Shown here piece by piece: positions 18,432-27,166 of a DNA stretch of 64,000 nt. The position numbers and the translations under genes were made by a program. The notes under the pieces were generated by a model that was not told where the DNA came from, did no database searches, and worked only from the letters and a program-made list of their open reading frames with translations. The stretch is from the NCBI GenBank assembly GCA_016124495.1, contig WGNP01000014.1:100442-164441 (forward strand), read 5' to 3'. This DNA comes from Hyphomonas sp. Lineage in GTDB: Bacteria > Pseudomonadota > Alphaproteobacteria > Caulobacterales > Hyphomonadaceae. Each line of letters opens with the position of its first letter. The first letter of the stretch is position 1.

Positions 18432-19216
18432 GCCCAGGCCTCGCCGAAGGCAAAGTCTTCGTAGCTGCGCCGCGCTTCGTGCCATCCCTCGGCGTCTACC
18501 GCCCGGCCCCCGAAGAAGCTGCGTTCGACCACCTGGATAATCGGCCCCAGACCGCGCCTCGCGCGCTCCGGCAGCTTGCCGAGCCCGGCGATCTCGCGCG
18601 CCGTCAGCGAGGTCGGCACGCCGCCTTCGAGACGCACCTGCAGGTCCTCGATGGAGCGGAACAGGAGCAGGTGCACCGCCTCGGCAAACCGCCCCTGCCG
18701 CGCCAGCGCATCCGCCTCCTCGAGCAGCGACCGCGCCGCCGCAGCATCTGGCCTCAGATCCTGCAGCACATCGTCCTCGCGCTTTTCCTTCGGCGTCTTC
18801 CTGCCGCCAAACCGCATCCGGATGGCCTCGCCGAACAGGAAGTAGAGCAGCCCGGCCACAATCAGCCCGGCAGCGATCCAGAAGACCACCTGGAAGAGGG
18901 GCCCCAGCGCTTCCAGGAACTCCGCGAAAGCCTGCAGCCAGCCGGGCGGCGCAGACGGCTCCGGAATGTCGATATCCTCTTCCGGCCGCTCCAGCTGGAG
19001 CTCGCTATCGGCCAGGTAGGCTGCATACGCCCGGTCGATGGCGGCCAGGTCTGTCTCGATCGCGGGCGCGTCCTCGCTGGCATCCGCCGGTGGTCCAAAG
19101 CCTTCGAAGGCCGGATCTTCTGCGAAAGGCCCCTCTGGCGCGGCCTGCGCGTGCGCCGGAACCGTCAGCAACAGGCAGAGGGCCAGCGCACCCAGAGGCG
19201 TCCTCAACCTGCTCAT
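18428..19216 (-). CDS. DUF4129 domain protein with signal peptide
   Basis: 262 residues, first gene of the MoxR operon. The start at 19216 gives a clear signal peptide (LRTPLGALALCLLLTVPAHAQA). An acidic periplasmic stretch follows, then a membrane helix (VVFWIAAGLIVAGLLYFLFG, about residues 140-160). The cytoplasmic C-terminal DUF4129 region has the characteristic EAVHLLLFRSIEDL, SLTAREIAGL and the final VERSFFGG. An in-frame start at 19291 would bury the signal peptide and is disfavoured. DUF4129 is often fused to or placed near transglutaminase-like and DUF58 proteins. The operon promoter should lie in 19217-19355, divergent from the methionine sulfoxide reductase gene. Confidence 0.8.
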   Translation of the reverse strand: MSRLRTPLGALALCLLLTVPAHAQAAPEGPFAEDPAFEGFGPPADASEDAPAIETDLAAIDRAYAAYLADSELQLERPEEDIDIPEPSAPPGWLQAFAEFLEALGPLFQVVFWIAAGLIVAGLLYFLFGEAIRMRFGGRKTPKEKREDDVLQDLRPDAAAARSLLEEADALARQGRFAEAVHLLLFRSIEDLQVRLEGGVPTSLTAREIAGLGKLPERARRGLGPIIQVVERSFFGGRAVDAEGWHEARRSYEDFAFGEAWA

Positions 19217-19355
19217 CAAGGACCGGTCCTCCTCGCGATTCCACGGCACGTCCCGCTGGTAGACTATTTCAGAGGTCGCCGCGCCCTTCAACGGGCACTT
19301 GCGGCAGGCCGCAATCCGGCGTTACAGGCCGCGCATGACCGCAGGGAGGCAGGAT

Positions 19356-19823
19356 ATGGACAAGGCAGAGGCGTACCGCCAGCTCACCGAGGAAATCGTC
19401 AGCGTCGTGGCGGGGGAAACCTGCGATACGGCCCGCTATGCCAGCGCCGCCTGCCTGCTGACCCTCGCCTTCAGGCCCCGCTTTTTCTGGACCGGCTTCT
19501 ATCTGGTCGATCCCCTGAAACCGGATGAACTGGTCGTCGGTCCCTATCAGGGCACGCTCGGCTGCCTGCGCATCCCGTTCGGCAAGGGCGTCTGCGGCCA
19601 TGTGGCCGCGACCCTCAAGCCGATCATCGTGCCGGATGTCCACGAATTTCCCGGCCATATCGCCTGCGACTCCGCGTCCAACTCCGAAATCGTCGTGCCG
19701 GTCTTCAAGGCGGACGGCACGCTCGCCGCCGTCCTCGACGTTGATTCCACCGAGTATGATGCCTTTGACGAGATCGATCAGGCCGGCCTGGTCGAAATCT
19801 GCCGGATCCTACTCACCGCCTGA
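19356..19823 (+). CDS. msrC: Free methionine-(R)-sulfoxide reductase (GAF domain)
   Basis: 155 residues forming a single GAF domain. fRMsr enzymes reduce free methionine-R-sulfoxide with a cysteine relay. The three family cysteines are visible in GTLGCLRIPF, GKGVCGHVA and HIACDSASNSE, and FFWTGFYLV and VLDVDSTEYDAFDE match the family. GGGAGG seven bases upstream supports the ATG at 19356 over in-frame starts further left. The 3' end overlaps the convergent esterase gene by 15 bases. It fits with the sulfur-amino-acid genes elsewhere in the window, but no co-regulation is visible. Confidence 0.88.
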   Translation: MDKAEAYRQLTEEIVSVVAGETCDTARYASAACLLTLAFRPRFFWTGFYLVDPLKPDELVVGPYQGTLGCLRIPFGKGVCGHVAATLKPIIVPDVHEFPGHIACDSASNSEIVVPVFKADGTLAAVLDVDSTEYDAFDEIDQAGLVEICRILLTA

Positions 19824-21599
19824 GACCGGCAGGGCCAGGATAGCCGCAGCGGTGGGTTCCAGCGTCTCCGGTTCGGGCGGCGGCGGCGGGGCAGGCGGCG
19901 GGCCGGCGACCTGACCAATCCGGCTTCGCAGCGCTTCTTCGAGGATGTCCAGCTTGCGCGCGCGCAGGCCCTCGATCGGCTCGGGCTGCGCATCCAGCTT
20001 CATCCAGACGTCGCCTTGCGTATCCGTCACCGGCCAGGCCGGCAGGCCTTCGCCATTGGGGTTTCCGGTGCGGGCGAAATTGGTCCAGTAGCTCGCCATC
20101 CGCTCGGTCAGCTTCCGGTCGCTCTCGGTGATCTTCATGCCGCGCATGTGGCTGTCGAACACGAAGGAGATTTCGGCTGCATGGAATGCGCCGATGGTCT
20201 GCTTGCGAGACGGGGGGACGCGCGTGAACTGATAAAGCCATGTCGGCGCGCCGGACAGCGCGTTCTGCCGGCCTACAAAGCGCATATGCACCCCGAACAT
20301 GTCGTCGCCCAGCATGTCGGCCGCGCCCTTGTCCCAGGTCTCCAGCGTGTCCATGCCGTACAGCGCCTGCAACGCCTTGGCCGGGTTGCGGCCGAACACG
20401 CTCGCCAACGCGCCTTCGCGCTCTTCCAGCGTACCGGTCATCTGGGGGCGGAGGATCGTGGGTGACTGGAACATGTCGTAGAACAGCGAGCCTTCATCCG
20501 CGTTGTAGCCGGCCAGCATCGGCACGCTCGGCACGGCGCCGTCCCGGAAGGCGGCGCCGATCGCGCGCGGCACGTTGCGCCCGTCCACGACGGGCAGGAA
20601 ATAGCCATTCAGATCGGAGCGCGCATCGGAGCGCGAAATGATCGCCGCCGCCGGAATCGCGCGCAGGTCTTCCGCCGTCGCGGCTTTCGGCGCCAGCGTC
20701 GACAGAAACTCGGCGCCCGCTTCCTCGGCGCTCATGATCCCCGGGAAAGGCGAGCGCTTCAGATGCAGCACATTGCCCGTGCTCGCACCGCTTTGCAGGA
20801 TTACCTTGTGATACAATCCGTCGGCCGCAGGAAAGGCCATCAGCTCCGTGATGGACTGCGCGCCGGCGCTCTCGCCGAACACTGTCACATTGCGGGAATC
20901 GCCGCCGAATGCTTCGATATTGTCGCGCACCCAGGCCAGCGCCGCGGCCTGGTCCATCAGGCCGTAATTGCCGGAGGTGCCCGCTTCCTCCGTCAGCGCC
21001 GGATGGGCAAGGTAGCCCATCGCGCCGAGACGGTAGTTGATCGTGACCAGCACCACGCCCTTCCTGACCAGCGCATTGGACTGGTAGATCGCCTGCGAGC
21101 CGGAACCATACTGGTGCGCGCCGCCATGCAGCCAGACCATGACCGGTTGCTTTTCCGTGCCCTTGAGATTGCCCGTCCGCACGTTGAGCAGCAGGCAGTC
21201 CTCTGACTCCGGCGGCGTGTCCTGCGCCGAGATAACCACCCGTGCCGCCGACCGTTCGAAGAAGGACAGGCCCAGCCCGTCGATGATCTGGTTGACGAAA
21301 CTGCCATACCGGCTGCGCGGCTGGATGCATTCCGGACCGAATTCGCGGGTATCGCGGGATGTCGCGCCCCATTGCACCGGCGGTCCCGGCGGGCTCCAGC
21401 GCCTGGCTGAGGCATAAGGAATTCCATTGAACAGGCGGATGGACGGGTCGTCGCGGTCGATGCCGCCGATCACGATGCCCTGGTGAATCCGCACAGGTTC
21501 CGAAATCTCCAGCGGTTTCGGCGGCTGACGCAGGGCGAACCATCCGTAGATGCCGCCAATCAGCAGAATGAAGAAAAGAACTATACTTACACGACGCAT
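19809..21599 (-). CDS. Type B carboxylesterase with N-terminal membrane anchor
   Basis: 596 residues. The N-terminus (RRVSIVLFFILLIGGIYGWF) is a signal anchor, so the enzyme probably faces the periplasm. The body is a cholinesterase/para-nitrobenzyl-esterase type alpha/beta hydrolase. It shows the oxyanion-hole segment WLHGGAHQYGSG, the nucleophile in VFGESAGAQS, the acid residue in YNADEGSLFYD, and the histidine in IGAFHAAEISFVF. It hydrolyses carboxylic esters; the natural substrate is unknown. A proline-rich C-terminal tail (PPPAPPPPPEPE) of about 35 residues is unusual for the family. The start at 21599 is chosen because it places the signal anchor at the N-terminus. Confidence 0.88.
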   Translation of the reverse strand: MRRVSIVLFFILLIGGIYGWFALRQPPKPLEISEPVRIHQGIVIGGIDRDDPSIRLFNGIPYASARRWSPPGPPVQWGATSRDTREFGPECIQPRSRYGSFVNQIIDGLGLSFFERSAARVVISAQDTPPESEDCLLLNVRTGNLKGTEKQPVMVWLHGGAHQYGSGSQAIYQSNALVRKGVVLVTINYRLGAMGYLAHPALTEEAGTSGNYGLMDQAAALAWVRDNIEAFGGDSRNVTVFGESAGAQSITELMAFPAADGLYHKVILQSGASTGNVLHLKRSPFPGIMSAEEAGAEFLSTLAPKAATAEDLRAIPAAAIISRSDARSDLNGYFLPVVDGRNVPRAIGAAFRDGAVPSVPMLAGYNADEGSLFYDMFQSPTILRPQMTGTLEEREGALASVFGRNPAKALQALYGMDTLETWDKGAADMLGDDMFGVHMRFVGRQNALSGAPTWLYQFTRVPPSRKQTIGAFHAAEISFVFDSHMRGMKITESDRKLTERMASYWTNFARTGNPNGEGLPAWPVTDTQGDVWMKLDAQPEPIEGLRARKLDILEEALRSRIGQVAGPPPAPPPPPEPETLEPTAAAILALPVSGGE

Positions 21600-21678
21600 G
21601 ATCAGGTTCCCGGCCCCTGGCTGCAATCACTATACCAGCGTGACCCGCCTGTCATGAACAGTCCGCAGGGCTTTAAAA

Positions 21679-22782
21679 TCAAGCGTCGAGGGCCGAAAGC
21701 GTCGCCGCGACCAGATCGCTGACCGGCTCGATCCCGCAGGCAAACCGGATAAAGCCTGCCGGCACCGCGTCGCCCCACCGTACCCGGCACTCGGCGCTGG
21801 AATGCACACCGCCGAAGCTGGTCGCCGCCGCAGCCAGCGGATGGCGCGCGATGAACCCTTCCGCCGCCTCCCGGCTTTCGAGGCAGAAGCTTACAATCGG
21901 CCCGTAGCCCTTCATCTGCCGCCGCGCCACGCCATGCGCCGGATCGCTCGCCAGCCCCGGATAGCGCAGGCCCGACACGCGCAGGTCCCCCGACAGCGCC
22001 GTCGCCATCGCCATCGCATTGGCATTCGCCCGCGCCACGCGCAGCTCGAGCGTCTCGAGGCCGCGGTGCAGCAAATAGGCATCGAACGGGCTCACCACCG
22101 CGCCGGCCAGCCGCCGCCAGGTGCGCACCGGCGCCATCAGCGGCTCGCTCCGGCTCGCCACATGCCCCGCCAGCAGGTCCGAATGCCCGGCCATCGCCTT
22201 GGTGTCGGCCATGATGGAAATGTCCGCCCCCAGATCCAGCGGGCGCTGGCACAGCGGTGTTGCGGTCGTATTGTCCGCCATCAGGATTGTGCCCGCCGCC
22301 CTGGCCTTCGCCGCCACTGCCGCAATGTCGCAAACATCCAGCCCGGGATTGGACGGCGTCTCGATCAGCGCCAGCTTCACGCCGGTGAAATCCGCGGCTG
22401 CAAAGTCCGGCGTCGCCACCGTCTCAACGTGCACGCCCATAGGTTCGAACTGCGCGGCGAGAAGACCGCGTGCATTGTAATAGCCGTCCGCATGCACCAG
22501 CACCCGGTCGCCTGGCCGCAGGTGGGCATAGAACACCGCCGCAATCGCCGACATGCCGGATGGGAACAGCACCACATCGGCGTCCTCGATGAGGCCGATT
22601 TCCTCTTCCACTTCCTCGACCGTCGGGTTCCCGTTGCGGCCATAGAAGTGCGTGCCATCCGGATCGCCCGGCTGGTGGAACGTCGAGGCGGCCACAATCG
22701 GCAGCGCCACCGGCTCGCCCCTGGCCAGGCGCTGCGTGCGGTGGTGCAACAGCCGCGAAATGGGGGAATAGGGATCAGTCAA
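21679..22782 (-). CDS. Cys/Met metabolism PLP-dependent enzyme (cystathionine gamma-lyase-like)
   Basis: 367 residues. Fold-type I trans-sulfuration family: YGRNGNPTVEEVEEEIG (PLP phosphate-binding region), FPSGMSAIAAV, LIETPSNPGLDVCDI, and ADNTTATPLCQRPLDLGAD. The cofactor lysine is in ADTKAMAGHSDLL. Members cleave or form cystathionine or related thioethers. The lysine context (TKAMAGHSD instead of TKYxxGHSD) departs from the textbook pattern, so beta- or gamma-lyase activity cannot be assigned. It overlaps the preceding GST gene by eight bases and is the third gene of a DUF1330-GST-lyase operon, which hints at a thiol-conjugate pathway. Confidence 0.8.
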   Translation of the reverse strand: MTDPYSPISRLLHHRTQRLARGEPVALPIVAASTFHQPGDPDGTHFYGRNGNPTVEEVEEEIGLIEDADVVLFPSGMSAIAAVFYAHLRPGDRVLVHADGYYNARGLLAAQFEPMGVHVETVATPDFAAADFTGVKLALIETPSNPGLDVCDIAAVAAKARAAGTILMADNTTATPLCQRPLDLGADISIMADTKAMAGHSDLLAGHVASRSEPLMAPVRTWRRLAGAVVSPFDAYLLHRGLETLELRVARANANAMAMATALSGDLRVSGLRYPGLASDPAHGVARRQMKGYGPIVSFCLESREAAEGFIARHPLAAAATSFGGVHSSAECRVRWGDAVPAGFIRFACGIEPVSDLVAATLSALDA

Positions 22783-23770
22783 GAATGGCGGCTCCTTCGC
22801 CGATCAACCCGCGCAGCGTGGCTCTATCACCTGCGCTCAGCGCGTTCCACCCTGAACGCAAGCTGTCGAGGCATTTCGCCTGGTACTTGAACACGCCCTG
22901 CGCATAGCGCGCGCCTTCCAGTTCAACCTCGAAAGTCCCGGCGCCTGCAGCCAGCGCGTCCGCGTTCGCCTTCAGGAAGGGCAGGTAGGTATCGCCCGCC
23001 TGCGCCAGCAGCGCCTTCACCGGCGCTGCCGCGATCGCCGCTCCCGGCTCCAGCCAGTCGCCGTCCAGCCCGCTCGCATCATCGGCCAGGTCCAGCCAGC
23101 GATAGAGGTAGGGCGTCTCGGCCCGCAGCCACGCCATCGGCGTCGGATCCACGCTCATCACCTTCAGCTGCCCATAAAGCGCAATGTCGGCCAGCGAGAT
23201 CCGGTCTCCGAACAGGAAGCGCGTTGGCCCGGTCGCCATGCTTTCCAGCGCCTTGTTCGTCCGCTTCCAGCTCGCTTCGATGACCGGCGCCGTCTCGGGC
23301 GTACAGCCCACCAGCGCCATCCGCGAAATCTGCCGTGAGCGGATCATCGCCGCATTGCGCTCGACGCCCTCGCGTCCCGCATTTGGCAGCGAGTCGAACA
23401 TGATCCAGTTGGCGCACCATTCGGCGTCCTCCGGATAGGCCCAGCGGTAATGGAACATCGCCTTCATGAACCACTCGTCCGCCATGTCCTCGATCAGCAG
23501 GCAGACGAACTGCAGCTTCGCCTCCGCCGGCACCAGCGCCCGGCCTTCGCCTTCAAGGCCCAGCAGAAACGGCGTTGAATCGTTTGTCCAGCTGCCGTCC
23601 GGCGTGCGGATCACCGGGATCACCTGCGCCTTGACGTTCGGCATCACGCGCGCCCGGTCCTCGGCCGTCATCCCGGTCCAGGTGTGCGCCAGACGCTTTG
23701 CCCGCAGCGCCGCCCGCACCTTCAGCGAATAGGGCGAGCCCAGCGCGCCATAGACTTCATACCTGCTCAT
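22775..23770 (-). CDS. Glutathione S-transferase-like protein
   Basis: 331 residues, longer than a typical 200-230 residue GST. The N-terminus (RYEVYGALGSPYSLKVRAALRA) is a thioredoxin-fold GST domain with a GSPYS active-site turn. VIPVIRTPDGSWTNDSTPFLL contains the glutathione-contacting cis-proline region. The C-terminal helical domain (RFLFGDRISLADIALYGQL) has the GST N-capping motif, and the last 90 residues are extra. The start at 23770 overlaps the DUF1330 stop by ATGA. Substrate unknown; see the operon note for the lyase. Confidence 0.82.
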   Translation of the reverse strand: MSRYEVYGALGSPYSLKVRAALRAKRLAHTWTGMTAEDRARVMPNVKAQVIPVIRTPDGSWTNDSTPFLLGLEGEGRALVPAEAKLQFVCLLIEDMADEWFMKAMFHYRWAYPEDAEWCANWIMFDSLPNAGREGVERNAAMIRSRQISRMALVGCTPETAPVIEASWKRTNKALESMATGPTRFLFGDRISLADIALYGQLKVMSVDPTPMAWLRAETPYLYRWLDLADDASGLDGDWLEPGAAIAAAPVKALLAQAGDTYLPFLKANADALAAGAGTFEVELEGARYAQGVFKYQAKCLDSLRSGWNALSAGDRATLRGLIGEGAAILD

Positions 23771-24189
23771 ATCTTTTTTCCTCCCGCCCATGCGGGCCGC
23801 GTTACGATCAGCTCCTGGCACAGAAGGCCTGCCTCGCGGTGGCGCGCCATTTCCTTATAGTCCCTGTGGTTCAGCACGGCGATGAAGGCCTGCCGGTTCG
23901 GAAACTGGTTGACCAGCACCCCGTCCCAGTCGCCGCCGCCGATGAAGTAGCGCTCGGTATCGCCCAGCAGCAGCGTCACGCCGCCCACTTCTTCCATGGC
24001 CGCCGTGAACGCCTCCGAATACCGCGCATAGGCCTCACGTCCGCTGATGTCCGTTCCATGTTCCCGGTCGCCCGGCGGATACTCCGCCCTGATGCGGAAC
24101 TTCAGCAGGTTCACCTGCGCCACCGGCCCGTCATGCGGGTCATCGCGGAACGCACGGAACTGCGCGGCAGTCGGCTGAAAGGCGGGCAT
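23767..24189 (-). CDS. DUF1330-type dimeric alpha-beta barrel protein
   Basis: 140 residues. The ferredoxin-like DUF1330/EthD-type fold is suggested by GPVAQVNLLKFR, GREAYARYSEAF, GDTERYFIGGGDWDGVLVNQF, and FPNRQAFIAVLNHRDY, where the family usually has FPS...F...SPEY. A GGGAG/GAGA site lies six bases before the ATG. It is the first gene of the operon with the GST-like and trans-sulfuration genes, and is divergent from the MBL-fold hydrolase. No catalytic role is established for the family. Confidence 0.72.
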   Translation of the reverse strand: MPAFQPTAAQFRAFRDDPHDGPVAQVNLLKFRIRAEYPPGDREHGTDISGREAYARYSEAFTAAMEEVGGVTLLLGDTERYFIGGGDWDGVLVNQFPNRQAFIAVLNHRDYKEMARHREAGLLCQELIVTRPAWAGGKKI

Positions 24190-24331
24190 GTCGTCTCTCC
24201 CTGGAGCTGCAGACACTAGCCGGGATTCCGGCCCTGTCACCTTCTGGCACGGCGAGTGCCGTAACGATTTTTCTTCCCTTCGAGAGGCCGGGTGTGATTT
24301 CCTCACCGCCTGTCTCGGGGAGGGCCGGCCT

Positions 24332-25270
24332 GTGCTTCGTACCATCTTGATCGCTGCGGCGGTACTCGCTGCCGTTCTGGCGGGCGCCTTCTGGTGGCTG
24401 TTTATGGCCGACTCCAGGGCCCCCGCTGAAGCGAAGGGGCTCCTCTCCCTCGAGGACTGGCGCGCGCAGCTACCCGCCGACGCCTCCGAACTGCCCATCG
24501 AAATCCGGGTGCTCGAGATCGGCCGCGACAAGGCGCCCGGCTTCGCGGCCCGCGCGGGCGGCTTCGGCACCGACTGGAACACCACCTACAATTCCGTCCA
24601 GATCGTCTGGCCGGACAAGACCCTGATCGTCGATGGCGCCATCGACGCGGAAACCGCCGCCGGCATGAAACAGTCGGAAACCGGCTGGGCCTTCGACCCC
24701 GCCGCCTACGAGACGCTCACTGCCGCCATGCTCGCCGCCGATAAGGTCCTGCTGACGCACGAGCACCTCGACCACGTGATGGCCGTCGCCCGCCACCCTG
24801 ATCCGGAAGGCCTCGCCCCCCGCCTTGTCCTCAACGCGCCCCAGATCGCCGCCATGCCCCTGTTTACCCGGGGGCCCCTCGATCCGGCTATCGCCAGTAT
24901 CGCCCCGCGCCTTGATGGCCGCGTCCAGCAGGTCGCCCCCGGCGTCATCGTCATCCCGGTCCCCGGCCACACCCCGGGCAGCCAGCTGGTCTACATCCGC
25001 CTGAGGGACGACGGCGAGTTCCTGCTGATCGGCGACGTCGCCTGGTCCCTCGGCGCCATCGAAACCCTCACGACGCGCCCCGTCCTCACCCAGTACATCG
25101 TCTTCGACCCCAACGAGGACCGCACCGCCGTCAAGGCCCAGCTGCGCGCCCTCTACGACCTGATGCAGGCCAACCCGGACCTCGCCGTGATCCCCGCCCA
25201 TGACGGCGACCATATCAAAGCCCTCATCGCCGAAGGCCGCCTGACCGAAGGCTTCACCCCCGCGCCCTGA
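24332..25270 (+). CDS. Membrane-anchored metallo-beta-lactamase-fold hydrolase
   Basis: 312 residues. I start it at GTG 24332, which has GGGGAGG about eight bases upstream. This gives an N-terminal membrane helix (TILIAAAVLAAVLAGAFWWLF) and a periplasmic or membrane-bound domain. The MBL metal motif reads LTHEHLDHV (HxHxDH), with later ligands in VPGHTPGS, LIGDVAW and PAHDGDH. Such enzymes hydrolyse lactones, thioesters or phosphodiesters; the substrate is not evident here. Codon use is strongly C-biased. It stands alone between the DUF1330 operon and ettA. Confidence 0.85.
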   Translation: MLRTILIAAAVLAAVLAGAFWWLFMADSRAPAEAKGLLSLEDWRAQLPADASELPIEIRVLEIGRDKAPGFAARAGGFGTDWNTTYNSVQIVWPDKTLIVDGAIDAETAAGMKQSETGWAFDPAAYETLTAAMLAADKVLLTHEHLDHVMAVARHPDPEGLAPRLVLNAPQIAAMPLFTRGPLDPAIASIAPRLDGRVQQVAPGVIVIPVPGHTPGSQLVYIRLRDDGEFLLIGDVAWSLGAIETLTTRPVLTQYIVFDPNEDRTAVKAQLRALYDLMQANPDLAVIPAHDGDHIKALIAEGRLTEGFTPAP

Positions 25271-25361
25271 CGCCGCCAGCGCTTAACGCTTGATCTTCGC
25301 CGCGCGGCGCGTCACATCGCGCGCTGATCCCGTTTTAATGCCTGCAAAGGAACCTCCGCTC

Positions 25362-27026
25362 ATGGCCGGTCCCCAGTTCGTCTTTCACATGCAGGGCCTC
25401 ACCAAGGCCTATCCCGGCGGCAAGAAGGTGTTTGAAAACATCCACCTGAACTTCCTGCCGGACGCCAAGATCGGCGTCGTCGGCGTCAACGGCTCAGGTA
25501 AATCGACCCTCCTGCGCATCATGGCCGGCGTCGATCAGGACTTCGTCGGCGAGGCCTGGGCGGCTGAGGGCGTGAAGGTCGGCTACCTGCCGCAGGAGCC
25601 GAAGCTCGACCCCACCAGGAACGTGTTCGACAACATCGCCTCGACCTGCCCGGAAAAGATGATGGTCGACCAGTTCAACGCGATTTCCGAAAAGCTCGGC
25701 GAGGACTATTCCGACGAGCTGATGGAGCAGATGACCGCGCTGCAGGAGCAGATCGACGCTGCCAATGCCTGGGACATCGATTCCAAGATCGAGATGGCGA
25801 TGAACGCCCTGCGCTGCCCGGAAAACGACGCCGACGTCACGACCCTCTCGGGCGGCGAGATCCGCCGCGTCGCGATCTGCCAGCTGCTCCTGTCGAAGCC
25901 CGACATGATCCTGATGGACGAACCGACCAACCACCTCGACGCCGAAACCGTGGCCTGGCTGCAGAACTACCTGATCAATTTCCCCGGCTGCGTCATCCTC
26001 GTCACGCACGACCGCTACTTCCTCGACGACATCACCAACTGGATCCTCGAACTCGACCGCGGCCGCGGCGTGCCCTTCCAGGGCAACTATTCCGGCTGGG
26101 TAGAGCAGAAGGCGAAGCGCATGGAGCAGGAGGCGCGCGACGATGTGGGCCGCAAGCGTACCCTCGCCAAGGAACTCGAATGGGTTCGCTCAGGCCAGAA
26201 GGCCCGCCAGGCGAAGTCCAAGGCGCGTATCAACGCCTATGAGAAGATGGCGGCCGAGGCCGAGCGCGAGCAGGTCATGACCTCGCAGATACGCATCCCG
26301 CCCGGCCCCCGCCTCGGCGGCGTCGTGCTGGAAGCGGAAAACCTCTCCAAGGCGTTCGGTGACAACGTCCTTATCGACAACCTCTCCTTCAAGCTGCCCC
26401 CCGGGGGCATCGTCGGCGTCATCGGTCCGAACGGCGCCGGCAAGTCGACGCTGTTCAAGATGATCCTCGGCCAGGAAAAGCCCGACAAGGGCGCCATGCG
26501 CGTCGGCGAGACGGTCAAGATCGGCTATGTGGACCAGAGCCGCGACAAGCTTGATGCCAATAAGAACGTCTGGGAAGAAATCTCCGGCGGCACCGACGTC
26601 ATCGACCTTGGCGGCGTCACCGTGATGTCGCGCGCCTATGTAGGCGCCTTCAACTTCAAGGGCACCGACCAGCAGAAGAAGGTCGGCATCCTGTCGGGCG
26701 GTGAGCGCAACCGCGTCCACCTCGCCAAGATGCTCAAGGGCAGCCACAACCTGCTCCTCCTTGACGAACCGACCAACGACCTCGACGTGGAAACCCTGCA
26801 GGCCCTCGAAGAAGGCCTCGACAATTTCCCTGGCTGCGTCGTGGTCATCTCGCATGACCGCTGGTTTCTCGACCGCATGGCCACCCACATCCTTGCTTTC
26901 GAAGGCGACAGCCATGTGGAATGGTTCGAGGGCGATTTCTCTTCGTATCTGGAAGACAAGAAGCGCCGCCTTGGCGAAGACTCGGTCAACCCGAAACGCC
27001 TCAAGTTCAAGAAGTTCGCGCGGTAG
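25362..27026 (+). CDS. ettA: Energy-dependent translational throttle protein EttA (ABC-F)
   Basis: 554 residues, matching E. coli EttA (555). Two ABC domains without membrane segments are visible: Walker A GVNGSGKST and GPNGAGKST, signatures LSGGEIRRVAI and LSGGERNRVHL, and Walker B MILMDEPTNHLD and LLLLDEPTNDLD. The charged linker that contacts P-site tRNA lies between the domains (about residues 240-310). EttA binds the ribosomal E site and gates the first peptide bond according to ATP/ADP. The start at 25362 (MAGPQFVFHM) aligns with EttA N-termini; in-frame starts further left lack support. Confidence 0.93.
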   Translation: MAGPQFVFHMQGLTKAYPGGKKVFENIHLNFLPDAKIGVVGVNGSGKSTLLRIMAGVDQDFVGEAWAAEGVKVGYLPQEPKLDPTRNVFDNIASTCPEKMMVDQFNAISEKLGEDYSDELMEQMTALQEQIDAANAWDIDSKIEMAMNALRCPENDADVTTLSGGEIRRVAICQLLLSKPDMILMDEPTNHLDAETVAWLQNYLINFPGCVILVTHDRYFLDDITNWILELDRGRGVPFQGNYSGWVEQKAKRMEQEARDDVGRKRTLAKELEWVRSGQKARQAKSKARINAYEKMAAEAEREQVMTSQIRIPPGPRLGGVVLEAENLSKAFGDNVLIDNLSFKLPPGGIVGVIGPNGAGKSTLFKMILGQEKPDKGAMRVGETVKIGYVDQSRDKLDANKNVWEEISGGTDVIDLGGVTVMSRAYVGAFNFKGTDQQKKVGILSGGERNRVHLAKMLKGSHNLLLLDEPTNDLDVETLQALEEGLDNFPGCVVVISHDRWFLDRMATHILAFEGDSHVEWFEGDFSSYLEDKKRRLGEDSVNPKRLKFKKFAR

Positions 27027-27034
27027 TCTCTGTT

Positions 27035-27115
27035 TCCCCCTCCCGTTTACGGGCTTGAGAGGATCAGCAATCGCACTGCGACTTTCCGGAACAAGGGCCG
27101 GGGGTGAGGGACTTG
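27035..27115. repeat. Short palindromic intergenic repeat, probable degenerate copy
   Basis: CCCCCTCCCGTTTACGGG is followed by GGCCGGGGGTGAGGG. The CCTCCCG...CGGG pattern recurs in the hairpin cluster at 29115-29204, which suggests a dispersed intergenic repeat family. This copy has only a 4-bp perfect stem. Confidence 0.35.
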
Positions 27116-27166
27116 CCCCGTAACCCAACCCGCGTAACCTGTCCCTGACATCAGGGGACCATCGCC

